The notes under the pieces were generated by a model that saw only the letters and a program-made list of their open reading frames with translations, had not been told where the DNA came from and ran no database searches. Of a DNA stretch of 64,000 bases, positions 42,097-50,623 are shown in pieces. How positions within the stretch are numbered: the first letter of the stretch is position 1; each line of letters opens with the position of its first letter. Source of the DNA: Pseudomonas reidholzensis (GTDB lineage Bacteria > Pseudomonadota > Gammaproteobacteria > Pseudomonadales > Pseudomonadaceae); NCBI RefSeq assembly GCF_900536025.1, contig NZ_UNOZ01000013.1, positions 620,001 through 684,000 of the forward strand. The letters are read 5' to 3'. The position numbers and the translations under genes were made by a program.

Positions 42097-42618
42097 ATGA
42101 TGGCTGACTACTACGGTACCGTGGCGGGCGCTGACGCCTACCACCTGGCCCGTGGCAATGCCGCTTGGGCGGCTGCTACTGAGGCCGACAAGGAAGCGGC
42201 GCTGGCGCGGGCATCAGCCTACATCGACGGCCTGGGCACCCAGCTGCCAACTACCGGATGCGTTCTGTCTTTCCCGGGGCGCAAGGTTGGCGGTCGTGAT
42301 CAGGCTTTGCAATGGCCGCGCTCCGGCGCAACCGACCGGAATGGCGACCCAATCGATTCCGGGTCAGTGCCGCGGGAGGTCGAGCAGGCCGCCTACGAAG
42401 GCGCTCTGCGCGAACTCGTCAAGCCGGGTAGCCTGAACCCCGACTATGTAGCATCCAAGGCCGTGAAACGCGCCAAGGTGGGGCCGCTGGAAACCGAGTT
42501 CTTTGGCCCGGAAGATGGCGACGGCCAGCCCAACAAGCCCGTCGTGGGAATCATCAACGACATCCTGGCGCCGATCATGGTGCTGAGGTGCCCGCTGCCG
42601 GCAGTGGTGGTCGTGTGA
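42097..42618 (+). CDS. DnaT-like head-tail connector
   Basis: A 173-residue protein (ATG at 42097 or 42100). The start YYGTVAGADAYHLARGNAAW and LARASAYIDGLGTQLPT match the phage family named after DnaT ssDNA-binding proteins, which in siphophages serves as the first connector under the portal. It overlaps the next gene by a GTGA. Confidence 0.8.
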   Translation: MMADYYGTVAGADAYHLARGNAAWAAATEADKEAALARASAYIDGLGTQLPTTGCVLSFPGRKVGGRDQALQWPRSGATDRNGDPIDSGSVPREVEQAAYEGALRELVKPGSLNPDYVASKAVKRAKVGPLETEFFGPEDGDGQPNKPVVGIINDILAPIMVLRCPLPAVVVV

Positions 42619-43646
42619 ACCAGGCTGAGCTCATCCGGCAGATTGAGGGCATGGAGCCGGCCATGGCCAGGGCGTACCTGGATCAGATCCGGGCAACTCT
42701 GGATTCGGTAACCATCGCCGAGATCGAGCGCCTCATCGCATCCCGCGACGATTCGGCCCTGGGCGATGTGCTGGCGCTGGGAGTGTTCGCTGCGCTCATG
42801 GAGCTGATCCGCTCTGGCTACATCGCTGGTGGGAAGGCCGAGGTCAGTAGCGTACCTAGCTCGCTGGGGCGCCAGGAGCTCGATGTCAATGCCGCGGGCG
42901 CTCAGTCCTGGCTGGCGGAGCACATCGCCGCCCTGAAGGCGCAGATGGCCATGGACCAAGTCGACGGCATCAGGGTCACGGTTTCATCTGGCCTGCAGGC
43001 CGGTCGAAGCCCGCGGCAGATCGCGCTCGACCTCGCTGGACGGGTGAGCAAGCAGACCGGCCGCCGCACTGGCGGGTCTGTGGGCCTGCCTGGCAACTTC
43101 GCCCAGTACGTGGCAGACGCGCGCACCCAGCTGCGCAGCGGGGATGCCGAGCAGTTGCGCAAGTACCTGACCAGGACGCGCCGCGACAAGCGTTTCGACG
43201 CGACCGTGCTCAGGGCATTGAAGGAGGGCAGGCCGGTGGCCCAGGCCGACGCCGATCGGATTGCCGGGCGCTATGCCGACCGCCTGCTCCAAACGCATGC
43301 GCAGATGATCGCCAGGACGGAGGCTCTGGAGTCATTCGGCGCGGGCCGCGACCGCGTCTACGAGCAGCTGGTAGAGCGCGGGCTACCACGAGAGGCGATC
43401 GTCAAGGACTGGGAGACCAGGCGAGACGAGAAGGTGCGCAACAGCCACGCCGGCATGCAGGGCCAGACCCGGGCGCTGGGTGAGCCGTTCAGCGCCAACT
43501 CTGGCGCTCTGCTCCGCTACCCGGGAGACCGAGGGCTCGGCGCCGGATGGGATGAAACAGCGAACTGCCGGTGTCAGGCCCGGTACACCATAAGGGCGAA
43601 CTATGCGCGACGAGATGCAGGAAATCTTCGGGGAGCTCTTCGATGA
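42615..43646 (+). CDS. Minor head (gp7/Mu F-like) morphogenesis protein
   Basis: A 343-residue protein. I take the GTG at 42615, which overlaps the upstream stop. The C-terminal half carries the SPP1 gp7/Mu gpF pattern: MIARTEALESFGAGRDRVYE, EKVRNSHAGMQGQ and DETANCRCQARY with the NCRC motif. Such proteins are packed in a few copies and may be ejected with DNA. Confidence 0.85.
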   Translation: MNQAELIRQIEGMEPAMARAYLDQIRATLDSVTIAEIERLIASRDDSALGDVLALGVFAALMELIRSGYIAGGKAEVSSVPSSLGRQELDVNAAGAQSWLAEHIAALKAQMAMDQVDGIRVTVSSGLQAGRSPRQIALDLAGRVSKQTGRRTGGSVGLPGNFAQYVADARTQLRSGDAEQLRKYLTRTRRDKRFDATVLRALKEGRPVAQADADRIAGRYADRLLQTHAQMIARTEALESFGAGRDRVYEQLVERGLPREAIVKDWETRRDEKVRNSHAGMQGQTRALGEPFSANSGALLRYPGDRGLGAGWDETANCRCQARYTIRANYARRDAGNLRGALR

Positions 43647-43989
43647 CGTCTTCACGGAGTCGGTGACCGCATTCACCGGCGAGTACATGGGGCCTGGAGT
43701 CTTCGACCCGGTGACCGAGGAAACCACAGCGCAACCCGTGATCTACTCGGGGCGCGGAGTCTTTCATGAGTACGAGGAGAAGCGCGTGGATGGGCTGAAC
43801 ATCAAGTTCGGAGACATCCAGCTCATCGCGCTGACCAATGAGGTGGCGGGCCGGCCTGATATCGGTCACCTGGTGGAGACCAGCGCCGACGTCGGAATCC
43901 TCGGCATGCCCGCCAAGGGCTATCGCGTAGTGCGTGTAGGCGGTGACCCTGCCGGCGTACACCATGACCTGCAGTTGAGGAAGGCGTAA
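43603..43989 (+). CDS. Head-closure/neck protein
   Basis: A 128-residue protein, MRDEMQEIFGELFDDVFTES, then PVIYSGRGVFHEYEEKRVDG. It resembles the head-completion family that closes the connector pore and is sometimes mislabelled as glutamate 5-kinase. It overlaps the minor head gene by 44 nt in another frame. Confidence 0.7.
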   Translation: MRDEMQEIFGELFDDVFTESVTAFTGEYMGPGVFDPVTEETTAQPVIYSGRGVFHEYEEKRVDGLNIKFGDIQLIALTNEVAGRPDIGHLVETSADVGILGMPAKGYRVVRVGGDPAGVHHDLQLRKA

Positions 43990-44387
43990 TGGCCAGGCAG
44001 CGCGGCGGCAGGGGCTGGAGCGCTCCGCCTACGGCATTCGTCGGCGTTGTCGAGGAGGCGCTGGCCGAGCGTCACCGAGCCATAACCCTGGCGATGCTCG
44101 GCGAGATCGTCCTGCGGGCACCAGTAGACACTGGCCGGTTCGTCGCCAACAACATCGTCAGCATAGGCTCACCGGTCTACTACTCCCTCGACGCCTACGA
44201 CAAGACCGGCCGCGACACGGTGGCCAGCGGCGAGAGCGCGCTCTCGGGCCTGCAGCCGTACACGGTCACCTACATCCAGAACAACCTGGTGTACGCCGGT
44301 GCGCTCGAAGACGGGCACTCGCGGCAGGCGCCGGCCGGTATTTACGGCATCGCCTTCTACGGCGTGACACAGGCGTTCAACAAATGA
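43989..44387 (+). CDS. HK97 gp10-like neck/tail-completion protein
   Basis: A 132-residue protein. EIVLRAPVDTGRFVANNIVS is the HK97 gp10 family pattern; a GALEDGHSRQAPAGIYG segment near the end agrees. It joins the connector to the tail. It starts on the stop of the upstream gene. Confidence 0.85.
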   Translation: MARQRGGRGWSAPPTAFVGVVEEALAERHRAITLAMLGEIVLRAPVDTGRFVANNIVSIGSPVYYSLDAYDKTGRDTVASGESALSGLQPYTVTYIQNNLVYAGALEDGHSRQAPAGIYGIAFYGVTQAFNK

Positions 44388-44788
44388 CCTTCGAGCAGAT
44401 CCGCAACATCGTCACCACCAGGATGACGCAGTGGGCCGGCATCCCCGCTGCCAGCGTGGATTACCCGAACAGTCCACAGCCTTTCGACCCCGCCGGCAAG
44501 CCGATATGGGCCAGGCTGGCGGATGTGCCGGGCCTGTCCAGCGCGCCAGAGACCGGCATCGGCCCGTGCGTGCGCCGGACCGGCATCATCATGATTCAGC
44601 TGTTCGTCCCGACCTACAAAGGCACGCTGGCCATCGCCAAGGCTGCCGACACGCTGGTGCAGCACTTCGAGTTCTACAGCGACCCGACCGGGCCGTTCGA
44701 CTGCTACGCGGTTTCAGCCAGCGTGGTAGGCGACGACGGACACGGCTGGTACCAGGTCAACGTGTCGATCCCATACCGGGCCTACTGA
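44384..44788 (+). CDS. Tail terminator protein, DUF4128 type
   Basis: A 134-residue protein. FEQIRNIVTTRMTQWAG and ARLADVPGLSS, then VRRTGIIMIQLFVPTYKG and a final YQVNVSIPYRAY are the pattern of DUF4128 tail terminators, which cap tail-tube polymerisation. 4-nt overlap upstream; a terminator hairpin follows. Confidence 0.82.
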   Translation: MTFEQIRNIVTTRMTQWAGIPAASVDYPNSPQPFDPAGKPIWARLADVPGLSSAPETGIGPCVRRTGIIMIQLFVPTYKGTLAIAKAADTLVQHFEFYSDPTGPFDCYAVSASVVGDDGHGWYQVNVSIPYRAY

Positions 44789-44802
44789 GCCCGCCACCTC
44801 CA

Positions 44803-44824
44803 CCGCCACATGGCGGTTTTTTTA
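44803..44824 (+). terminator. Internal late-operon terminator
   Basis: CCGCCA-CA-TGGCGG followed by TTTTTTT then ACGCC. Similar T-run plus ACGCC follows the hairpin at 46871. Within an operon it should be read through by an antiterminated polymerase, or tune tail-tube expression. Confidence 0.75.
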
Positions 44825-44849
44825 CGCCTATCGATAGGAGAAACACCCC

Positions 44850-46019
44850 ATGTCCAGTGGTGCCAAGGTCCAGCTTGCCTGGATCAAAGAGGTGACCCCA
44901 GGCGTCACGCCGGCAGGCAATTGGAACGTGCTGACCCGTATCAGCAACGGCCTGATGCCGACCTTCAACTCGGAAGAGAACAACGAAATCGGCTTCACCC
45001 GCATGTCGCAGGGCACCGCCCAGACCACTGTGGACGTTGGCGGCGACATCGAGACCAAGTGGCGCTATGGCGCCCTGGACGAGTTCATGGCCTCGTGCTT
45101 CGGCAAGGCCTGGGCGGCGAACGTTCTGACCATGGGCGACGACCGCATCACCTTCTCGATCGCCTCGTACGCTACGGACATCGGCGTTTCGGCCATCGCC
45201 CGCGGCGTCCAAGTCGCCACGATGAACTTCGATTTCCCGGGCGACAACGAGATCACGGTCACCACGACCATGGCTGCCCGCGCGTGGGATGACAAGGGCG
45301 ACAACACGTCGTTCATCGTCAACGCCCAGTCCGAGGTCAGTCAGCGCCGCTTCAGCTTCAAGGACGTCAGCGGCCTGAAGATCAACGGCGTGCAGGTGGG
45401 TGAAGACAACGCCTGCGTCGACAGCTTCAGCCTGCAGTTCGACAACGCGGTGCAGACCCAGCGGTGCATCGGCAACGGCAACCCGTACCCCGGCAACATC
45501 ATCGCCACCACATTCACCCCGTCCGGCTCGATCACCATCAGCTGGTCGAAGATGGCCTACGAGCTGTGGAAGGCCCAGAAGACCAACGACGCGATCAGAT
45601 TGGAGTTCACCATCGGCAATGCCGACGGCGGCTACAACTTCCTGATCCCCGAAATGGAAGTGACCGGCGATTGGCCGGACGGCGGATCGACCGACATCAT
45701 CCAGGTGGAGCTGAACTACACCGCCCGCCGCGTTGCTCCGACCGTGACCCGCCTGCCGGCGCCGGTCGTTGTGGCTGCCGTTGATGTCACCCCTGCCACC
45801 GTGAGCTTGGCCGTTGGCGCAACTCGAGACCTGGAAGTGGTGGTCACCCCTGCCGGTGCCAGCCAGCAGGTCACCTGGACCAGCTCGGCCCCGGCCATCG
45901 CCAGTGTGAGCGAGACCGGCCTGGTCAAGGCCCTGACGGTCGGCAGCGCAACCATCACGGCAACCAGCGCTGCAGACGGCACCAAGACCGACACCTGCGC
46001 TGTAACCGTCACCGTTTAA
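44850..46019 (+). CDS. Major tail tube protein with Ig-like domain
   Basis: A 389-residue protein. Residues 1 to about 300 are the tube fold (KVQLAWIKEVTPGVTPAGNW, FMASCFGKAWAANVLTMGDD); residues about 308-389 are a Big_2 bacterial Ig-like domain (VTPATVSLAVGATRDLEVVV, then VTWTSSAPAIASVSETGLVK). The Ig domain would decorate the tail surface and may touch host glycans. It is flanked by terminator hairpins, fitting a highly expressed gene. Confidence 0.9.
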   Translation: MSSGAKVQLAWIKEVTPGVTPAGNWNVLTRISNGLMPTFNSEENNEIGFTRMSQGTAQTTVDVGGDIETKWRYGALDEFMASCFGKAWAANVLTMGDDRITFSIASYATDIGVSAIARGVQVATMNFDFPGDNEITVTTTMAARAWDDKGDNTSFIVNAQSEVSQRRFSFKDVSGLKINGVQVGEDNACVDSFSLQFDNAVQTQRCIGNGNPYPGNIIATTFTPSGSITISWSKMAYELWKAQKTNDAIRLEFTIGNADGGYNFLIPEMEVTGDWPDGGSTDIIQVELNYTARRVAPTVTRLPAPVVVAAVDVTPATVSLAVGATRDLEVVVTPAGASQQVTWTSSAPAIASVSETGLVKALTVGSATITATSAADGTKTDTCAVTVTV

Positions 46020-46029
46020 CCCTTTGCCT

Positions 46030-46060
46030 GGCGCGCCCTGCGGTGCGCGCTGGGCCTTTT
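46030..46060 (+). terminator. Hairpin after the tail tube gene
   Basis: GCGCGC-CCTGCGGT-GCGCGC followed by TGGGCCTTTT. A weak terminator, or an mRNA 3'-end stabiliser for the abundant tube transcript. Confidence 0.5.
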
Positions 46061-46076
46061 ACCGCAGAGGAATACC

Positions 46077-46520
46077 ATGGCCTTCACCATCGCGAAAAAG
46101 CCCGAGCTGGACATCAATGGGGAGCGCTGGGTCGAGTTCGCCCCCGGCGCCGAGATCCTGGTCGCCTCGATCGCCAACCCGATCTACAAGTCGCACCAGG
46201 CGTTGATCAACCGGCATTTGGCCTCGATCAACCAACAGGCCGGCGTGGGTACGGCCGAGTTCAGTGTTGGCGCTATCCCGGACGTTCAGCTGGAGACCGA
46301 CGACGACCTGTTTGTCGAGCTTGCGGCGAAGCATCTGATCAAAGACTGGCGCGGCGTTGACGTGGAAGAGAACCCTGGCCAGCCAGCCCCATACAGCCCA
46401 GAGCTGTGCGTGGCGCTGATCAACCAGATGGCCAGCGTTTACTTCCTTGCCCTGCGCACCGCCACTGATATCGCGCGACGAGTCGAGGAGAAGGCCAAGG
46501 CCACTGCGGAAAAGCAGTAG
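46077..46520 (+). CDS. Tail assembly chaperone G
   Basis: A 147-residue protein starting MAFTIAKKPELDINGERWVE. The position between tube and tape-measure genes identifies the G chaperone. It ends at TAG 46518-46520 just after the slippery heptamer GGAAAAG (46508-46514), where some ribosomes shift -1 into the T frame. Confidence 0.85.
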   Translation: MAFTIAKKPELDINGERWVEFAPGAEILVASIANPIYKSHQALINRHLASINQQAGVGTAEFSVGAIPDVQLETDDDLFVELAAKHLIKDWRGVDVEENPGQPAPYSPELCVALINQMASVYFLALRTATDIARRVEEKAKATAEKQ

Positions 46521-46870
46521 CGGCATACCTCTGGGGTCGGGAGTGGGCAGGCGAAGGCAGCGACAAGAAGCGCTGGAAGCACGAGCGATTGAGGCTCGCT
46601 GTTCCTGATCCGCCAGAGATCGACGGAGTGACTGCCGAGATCCTCGAGGCCTACGGCTATATCAGCCGCTCGCGGCAGTACGTTGGAATGGTCGGCGCCC
46701 CTGCGCCAATCGCACCATCTGCCATCACTGAATACCTCGACCGCTACCCCTCGGCGATATGCCGCGAAGAGTTCGATGCTGCCGTCTTTGCCCTTGATGA
46801 CCAGTTCCGCCGGCACTGGGACGAGCAGCAGGAGAAGGACAAGCCGAAGACGCCACCGAAGAAACGATGA
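46513..46870 (+). CDS. T extension of the G-T frameshift product
   Basis: After a -1 slip on AAG the reading continues as AVAAYLWGREWAGEGSDKKR, then RWKHERLRLAVP and on to PKTPPKKR, giving a G-T fusion of about 265 residues from 46077. There is no good ribosome site for an independent start; the TTG at 46589 is unlikely. G-T coats the tape measure during tail assembly, as in lambda. Confidence 0.78.
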
Positions 46871-46890
46871 CCCGCCCTGCGGGTTTTTTT
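46871..46890 (+). terminator. Internal late-operon terminator
   Basis: CCCGC-CCT-GCGGG followed by TTTTTTT and ACGCC, just after the T frame and before the tape measure gene. Confidence 0.8.
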
Positions 46891-46906
46891 ACGCCTGGAG
46901 AATGCT

Positions 46907-49900
46907 ATGGAGCAGGAATCCCGCCTTGCGGTAACGATCGACTCGCGCGGAGCCAAGCGCAATGCAGATGACCTGACCGGGTCGCTGGAAGGGATGACGC
47001 GGGCAGGCGATGCGGCATCAGCGTCGGCTGAAGGCGTATCCGACAGCCTGGAAGACCAGCGCAGGGCCCTCACTCAGCTCCTTGGGCAGATCAACCCGAC
47101 CACCGCAGCCCTTGGCCGGCTGGACGACATGCAGGAGAAGCTGGCCAAGTTCAAGAAGGCCGGCATCGTCGAGAGCGATACCTTCGTCGAGTACACCGGC
47201 CGCATCAACACCATGCGGGACGCGCTAGGCGACACCTCTGACGGCATGAATAAGGCAGGCATGTCGGCCAAGGCCTACAACGCCGCCCTGCGAGGCTTGC
47301 CGGCTCAGTTCACCGATATCGCTGTGAGCTTGCAGGCAGGCCAGGCGCCGCTGACAGTGTTCCTTCAGCAGGGCGGCCAGCTGAAAGACATGTTCGGCGG
47401 AATAGGGCCTGCTGCCCGCGCCATGGGCGGGTACGTGTTTGGCCTGGTCAACCCATTCACCGTTGCAGCTGCAGCGGCTGGGGTGCTGGCCCTCGTTTAT
47501 TACCAGGCGACGGAAGAGACCGACCGTTTCCGCAATGCGTTGATTGAAAACGGCAACGCCGCCGGCGTGACAGTAAACCAGCTTGCAGATATGGCGAACC
47601 AGGTGGCAGCCACCACCGGGACCGTTGGTGCGGCGGCAGGGGTATTGGCCCAGCTGGCGGCTGCGGGAAATCCACTACGCAGAATGTACATTGAGATCGC
47701 CCAAGCCTCACTGTCGTGGTCGAAGCAGACCGGCAAAGACATTGGCGAGGTCGTCCAAACCTTCAACGAGATCGGCAAAAGCCCGGTCGAGGCAATCAAG
47801 AAGCTCGACGGCGAGCTGAGCATTCTCACCACTACGCAGTACGCGAATATCGTCTCTCTGCAAGAGCAGGGCAAGACCATGGACGCCGCGCGCATGGCGG
47901 CAGGCCTGTACGCAGAAGCCATCAGCAGCCGGGCGGGAGAGATTGAGCGAAACCTTGGGAGCCTTGAGGGTGCCTGGCAGTCCATAGCCGGGTTCGCCAA
48001 GAAAGCCTGGGATGCGATGCTCGATGTTGGTCGCGATCAGACTATCGAAGAGCAGATCGCCAATACCGAGAAGTTGATCTCCCAGCGTAAGGAGGGGTTC
48101 TTCTCTGTTCTGTTCGACAGCGATGATCAGGGCACGCGGTTCCTTGAGACCCGGCTTAAGCAGCTGCAGAAAGCCTTGGCAGGCAACGCCGCGCAGGCAG
48201 CCCAAGAGGCAAGCGACAACGCTCTGCAGGCCGCGGGCAAGAAAGGCATTGACCTGATCAACGCCTCCTACAAATCGTCCCTGACTCAGACCCGGAAGCT
48301 CCAGAAGGAGCTGACGGACCTGGATAAGGCGCGCAGTGATGCGATCGCAGCAGGCGGATTAACCGCGTCGGCGGAAGAGAAGTACGCAAAGTCCCGCAAG
48401 AACATCGAGAAAGAAATTGCGGACATCAAGGAGCGCGAGGCCAAGAAGAACGCCCCGAAGGGCGTCAACAAAGGCGTCGCCGAGGCGGAAAACACCTTCG
48501 CCCGCCTGTACAACCAGTACGACCCGGCCTCCCAGGCCGCTCGCGCGCTCACTAAGGAACAAGGGCAGCTCGACATCGCCCTGAGCAAGGGCAAGATCAG
48601 CCAGGAGGAGTACGGCAAGGCGCTGGCACAGGCCTCACTGAACTACGCCGCCGCCATCAAGGGCGCCCAGGGCCTCACCCAGGCCGAGCAGTACCGGGCG
48701 CAGCTTGAGCGACAACTGGCAGGGCAGCGGAGCGAGTACAGCATCGCGGCCGCCGGCGTTGGCATGGGAGACCAGCAGACGCAGCGCATGCAGCAGCGCG
48801 CGCAGCTCGAGCAGCAGACCAACGACAGAATCCTTCAGCTGCGCACCGAACTGGCCAACGCCACGACGGAGAAGCAGCGGCAGGAACTGCAGGCGCAGAT
48901 CGATCTGGAGCAGGAGTACCTGCCCAAGCGATTGGAGGCGTTGCAGTCAGGGTTTGCGCAGTACGACGCCGCGATTTCCAGCCCGCTCAATGGTTGGAAC
49001 GCAGCGCTGGCCAACTTCCAGGTTAGCGCTGCGAACGTCGCCGGCCAAACGCAGGCACTGTTCAGCGGAGCATTCGGCAGCATCCAGTCCAGCGTAGGCA
49101 GCGCCTTCGAAAGCATGGCCCTGGATGGCCAGACGTTCGGCGAGTCGGTCTCGAACATCACGCGAAGCCTGCTCGGTAGCGTCATCAACTCGCTTGGCCA
49201 GATGGCCGCGCAATGGGGCGTCAACCAAGCGATGCAGCTGCTGTTCGGGAAGACCTCGGCAGCGGTTGCCGCTCAGCAGATTGCTCAGGCTGGCGCGGTT
49301 ACCGCAGCAGAGTCTGCCGGGGCGGCAACCGTGGCCACTGCCAAGGTCGCAGCTGACGGCGTGGTCACGGCATCAAGCCTGGCCGCAACGGCCACCACCA
49401 CCGCAGCTCAGACTGCCGCGGCAGGCACAACCCTCACCGCCTGGCTGCCGGCCGCCCTGGTCGCATCCATCGGCTCGTTCGGTGCTGCTGCCGTAGTGGG
49501 CGGCGGCGCGCTGCTGGCTGCGTTCGCCCTCATCAAGGGCTTCAGCACCGGCGGCTACGTGTCGGGCTCTGGCACGGGCACATCGGACAGCATCCCGGCG
49601 CGGCTCAGCAACGGCGAGTTCGTCGTCAACGCCAAGGCGACTTCGCGCAATCGGCAGCTGCTCGAGGCGATCAACTCCAACGAGCGGGTCTCCTTCTCTG
49701 GCGAGAACGTCTCGGTGAACAAGATCAGCAGCTCAGGCGAGCAGTCCGGCGCCGCGCAGCAGACCAACGTCTACGTGAGCCTGGTCGAGGACCAAAGCCG
49801 GGCCGGCACCGTCCAGCAAAGCACCAGAGATGACGGCAGCACCCAGGTCGATGCCTTCGTGGCTGACATCTTCGGCGGCGGTGATCGGGCGCAAGCCCTT

Positions 49901-49936
49901 GAAAGCGCATACGGCCTGGTCCGCCAGGGATCATAA
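46907..49936 (+). CDS. Tape measure protein
   Basis: A 1009-residue protein and the longest but one in the prophage. It has an N-terminal helical region, a hydrophobic stretch (VNPFTVAAAAAGVLALVYYQ), long coiled coils, an Ala/Thr-rich part near residues 780-870 and a membrane-type segment (AAVVGGGALLAAFALIKGF). SNGEFVVNAKATSRNRQLLE near the end is typical of lambda-like tape measures. It sets tail length; at about 1.5 A per residue a tail of roughly 150 nm is expected. It may also help DNA cross the inner membrane. Confidence 0.93.
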   Translation: MEQESRLAVTIDSRGAKRNADDLTGSLEGMTRAGDAASASAEGVSDSLEDQRRALTQLLGQINPTTAALGRLDDMQEKLAKFKKAGIVESDTFVEYTGRINTMRDALGDTSDGMNKAGMSAKAYNAALRGLPAQFTDIAVSLQAGQAPLTVFLQQGGQLKDMFGGIGPAARAMGGYVFGLVNPFTVAAAAAGVLALVYYQATEETDRFRNALIENGNAAGVTVNQLADMANQVAATTGTVGAAAGVLAQLAAAGNPLRRMYIEIAQASLSWSKQTGKDIGEVVQTFNEIGKSPVEAIKKLDGELSILTTTQYANIVSLQEQGKTMDAARMAAGLYAEAISSRAGEIERNLGSLEGAWQSIAGFAKKAWDAMLDVGRDQTIEEQIANTEKLISQRKEGFFSVLFDSDDQGTRFLETRLKQLQKALAGNAAQAAQEASDNALQAAGKKGIDLINASYKSSLTQTRKLQKELTDLDKARSDAIAAGGLTASAEEKYAKSRKNIEKEIADIKEREAKKNAPKGVNKGVAEAENTFARLYNQYDPASQAARALTKEQGQLDIALSKGKISQEEYGKALAQASLNYAAAIKGAQGLTQAEQYRAQLERQLAGQRSEYSIAAAGVGMGDQQTQRMQQRAQLEQQTNDRILQLRTELANATTEKQRQELQAQIDLEQEYLPKRLEALQSGFAQYDAAISSPLNGWNAALANFQVSAANVAGQTQALFSGAFGSIQSSVGSAFESMALDGQTFGESVSNITRSLLGSVINSLGQMAAQWGVNQAMQLLFGKTSAAVAAQQIAQAGAVTAAESAGAATVATAKVAADGVVTASSLAATATTTAAQTAAAGTTLTAWLPAALVASIGSFGAAAVVGGGALLAAFALIKGFSTGGYVSGSGTGTSDSIPARLSNGEFVVNAKATSRNRQLLEAINSNERVSFSGENVSVNKISSSGEQSGAAQQTNVYVSLVEDQSRAGTVQQSTRDDGSTQVDAFVADIFGGGDRAQALESAYGLVRQGS

Positions 49937-49948
49937 CGAGGAGTGGCA

Positions 49949-50623
49949 ATGATTCAGTACCCGGCAGAATTGCCACTGCCCCTGCAAGAGGGGTACGGCC
50001 TCAGCACGGTCGACCCCATGCGCGCGACCCCGATGGTTACGGGTCGCAAGCGGTACAGGGTGGTGCACAGCTACGTGCCGACCGAGGTGAAGTTCAACTT
50101 CAACTTCGACGAAGCAGAGGCTGGTTTCTTCGAGGCCTGGTATGCGCGAACCCTTTCGAACGGCATGGAATGGTTCGAGATGCCTCTGAAAACGCCGGCC
50201 GGGTTCAAAGCCTATCAGGCGCATTTCACTGGCATCTACCAGGGGCCTGACCTTACCCAGGTCAGCCGCTGGAGGTATTCGGCAATCCTCGAGCTCAAGG
50301 AGCGACCGCTAATTCCGCCTGGGTGGGAGCAGCTTCCCGAACTGTGGTTCAACAAGAACATCATCGACGTTTCGGTCAACCGCAACTGGCCGGAAATGGT
50401 CTTCGACTACGAGACTTACGCCTTGGCGATGGCGAACATTTTGTCCATGCGCCCAGGGATCACAATCTACATACGGGCTGACGAGACGCACGAAGGGAAG
50501 CGCGCTTCGTACAGGGTTGTTCGGGCTGACAGCCCATCATTGAGCCTGGACTTCATGAGTCAGAGCTACCGGGTTGGTCAGCCTGTGGACTATTTGGATT
50601 TGGTGGCCGTATATGGAATCTAA
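49949..50623 (+). CDS. Minor tail protein (lambda gpM position)
   Basis: A 224-residue protein from the ATG at 49949 with GAGGAG upstream. PAELPLPLQEGYGLSTVDPM and EAWYARTLSNGMEWFEMPLK suit a distal-tail protein. Its place between tape measure and the tip genes suggests a baseplate part. No catalytic motif is present. Confidence 0.7.
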   Translation: MIQYPAELPLPLQEGYGLSTVDPMRATPMVTGRKRYRVVHSYVPTEVKFNFNFDEAEAGFFEAWYARTLSNGMEWFEMPLKTPAGFKAYQAHFTGIYQGPDLTQVSRWRYSAILELKERPLIPPGWEQLPELWFNKNIIDVSVNRNWPEMVFDYETYALAMANILSMRPGITIYIRADETHEGKRASYRVVRADSPSLSLDFMSQSYRVGQPVDYLDLVAVYGI

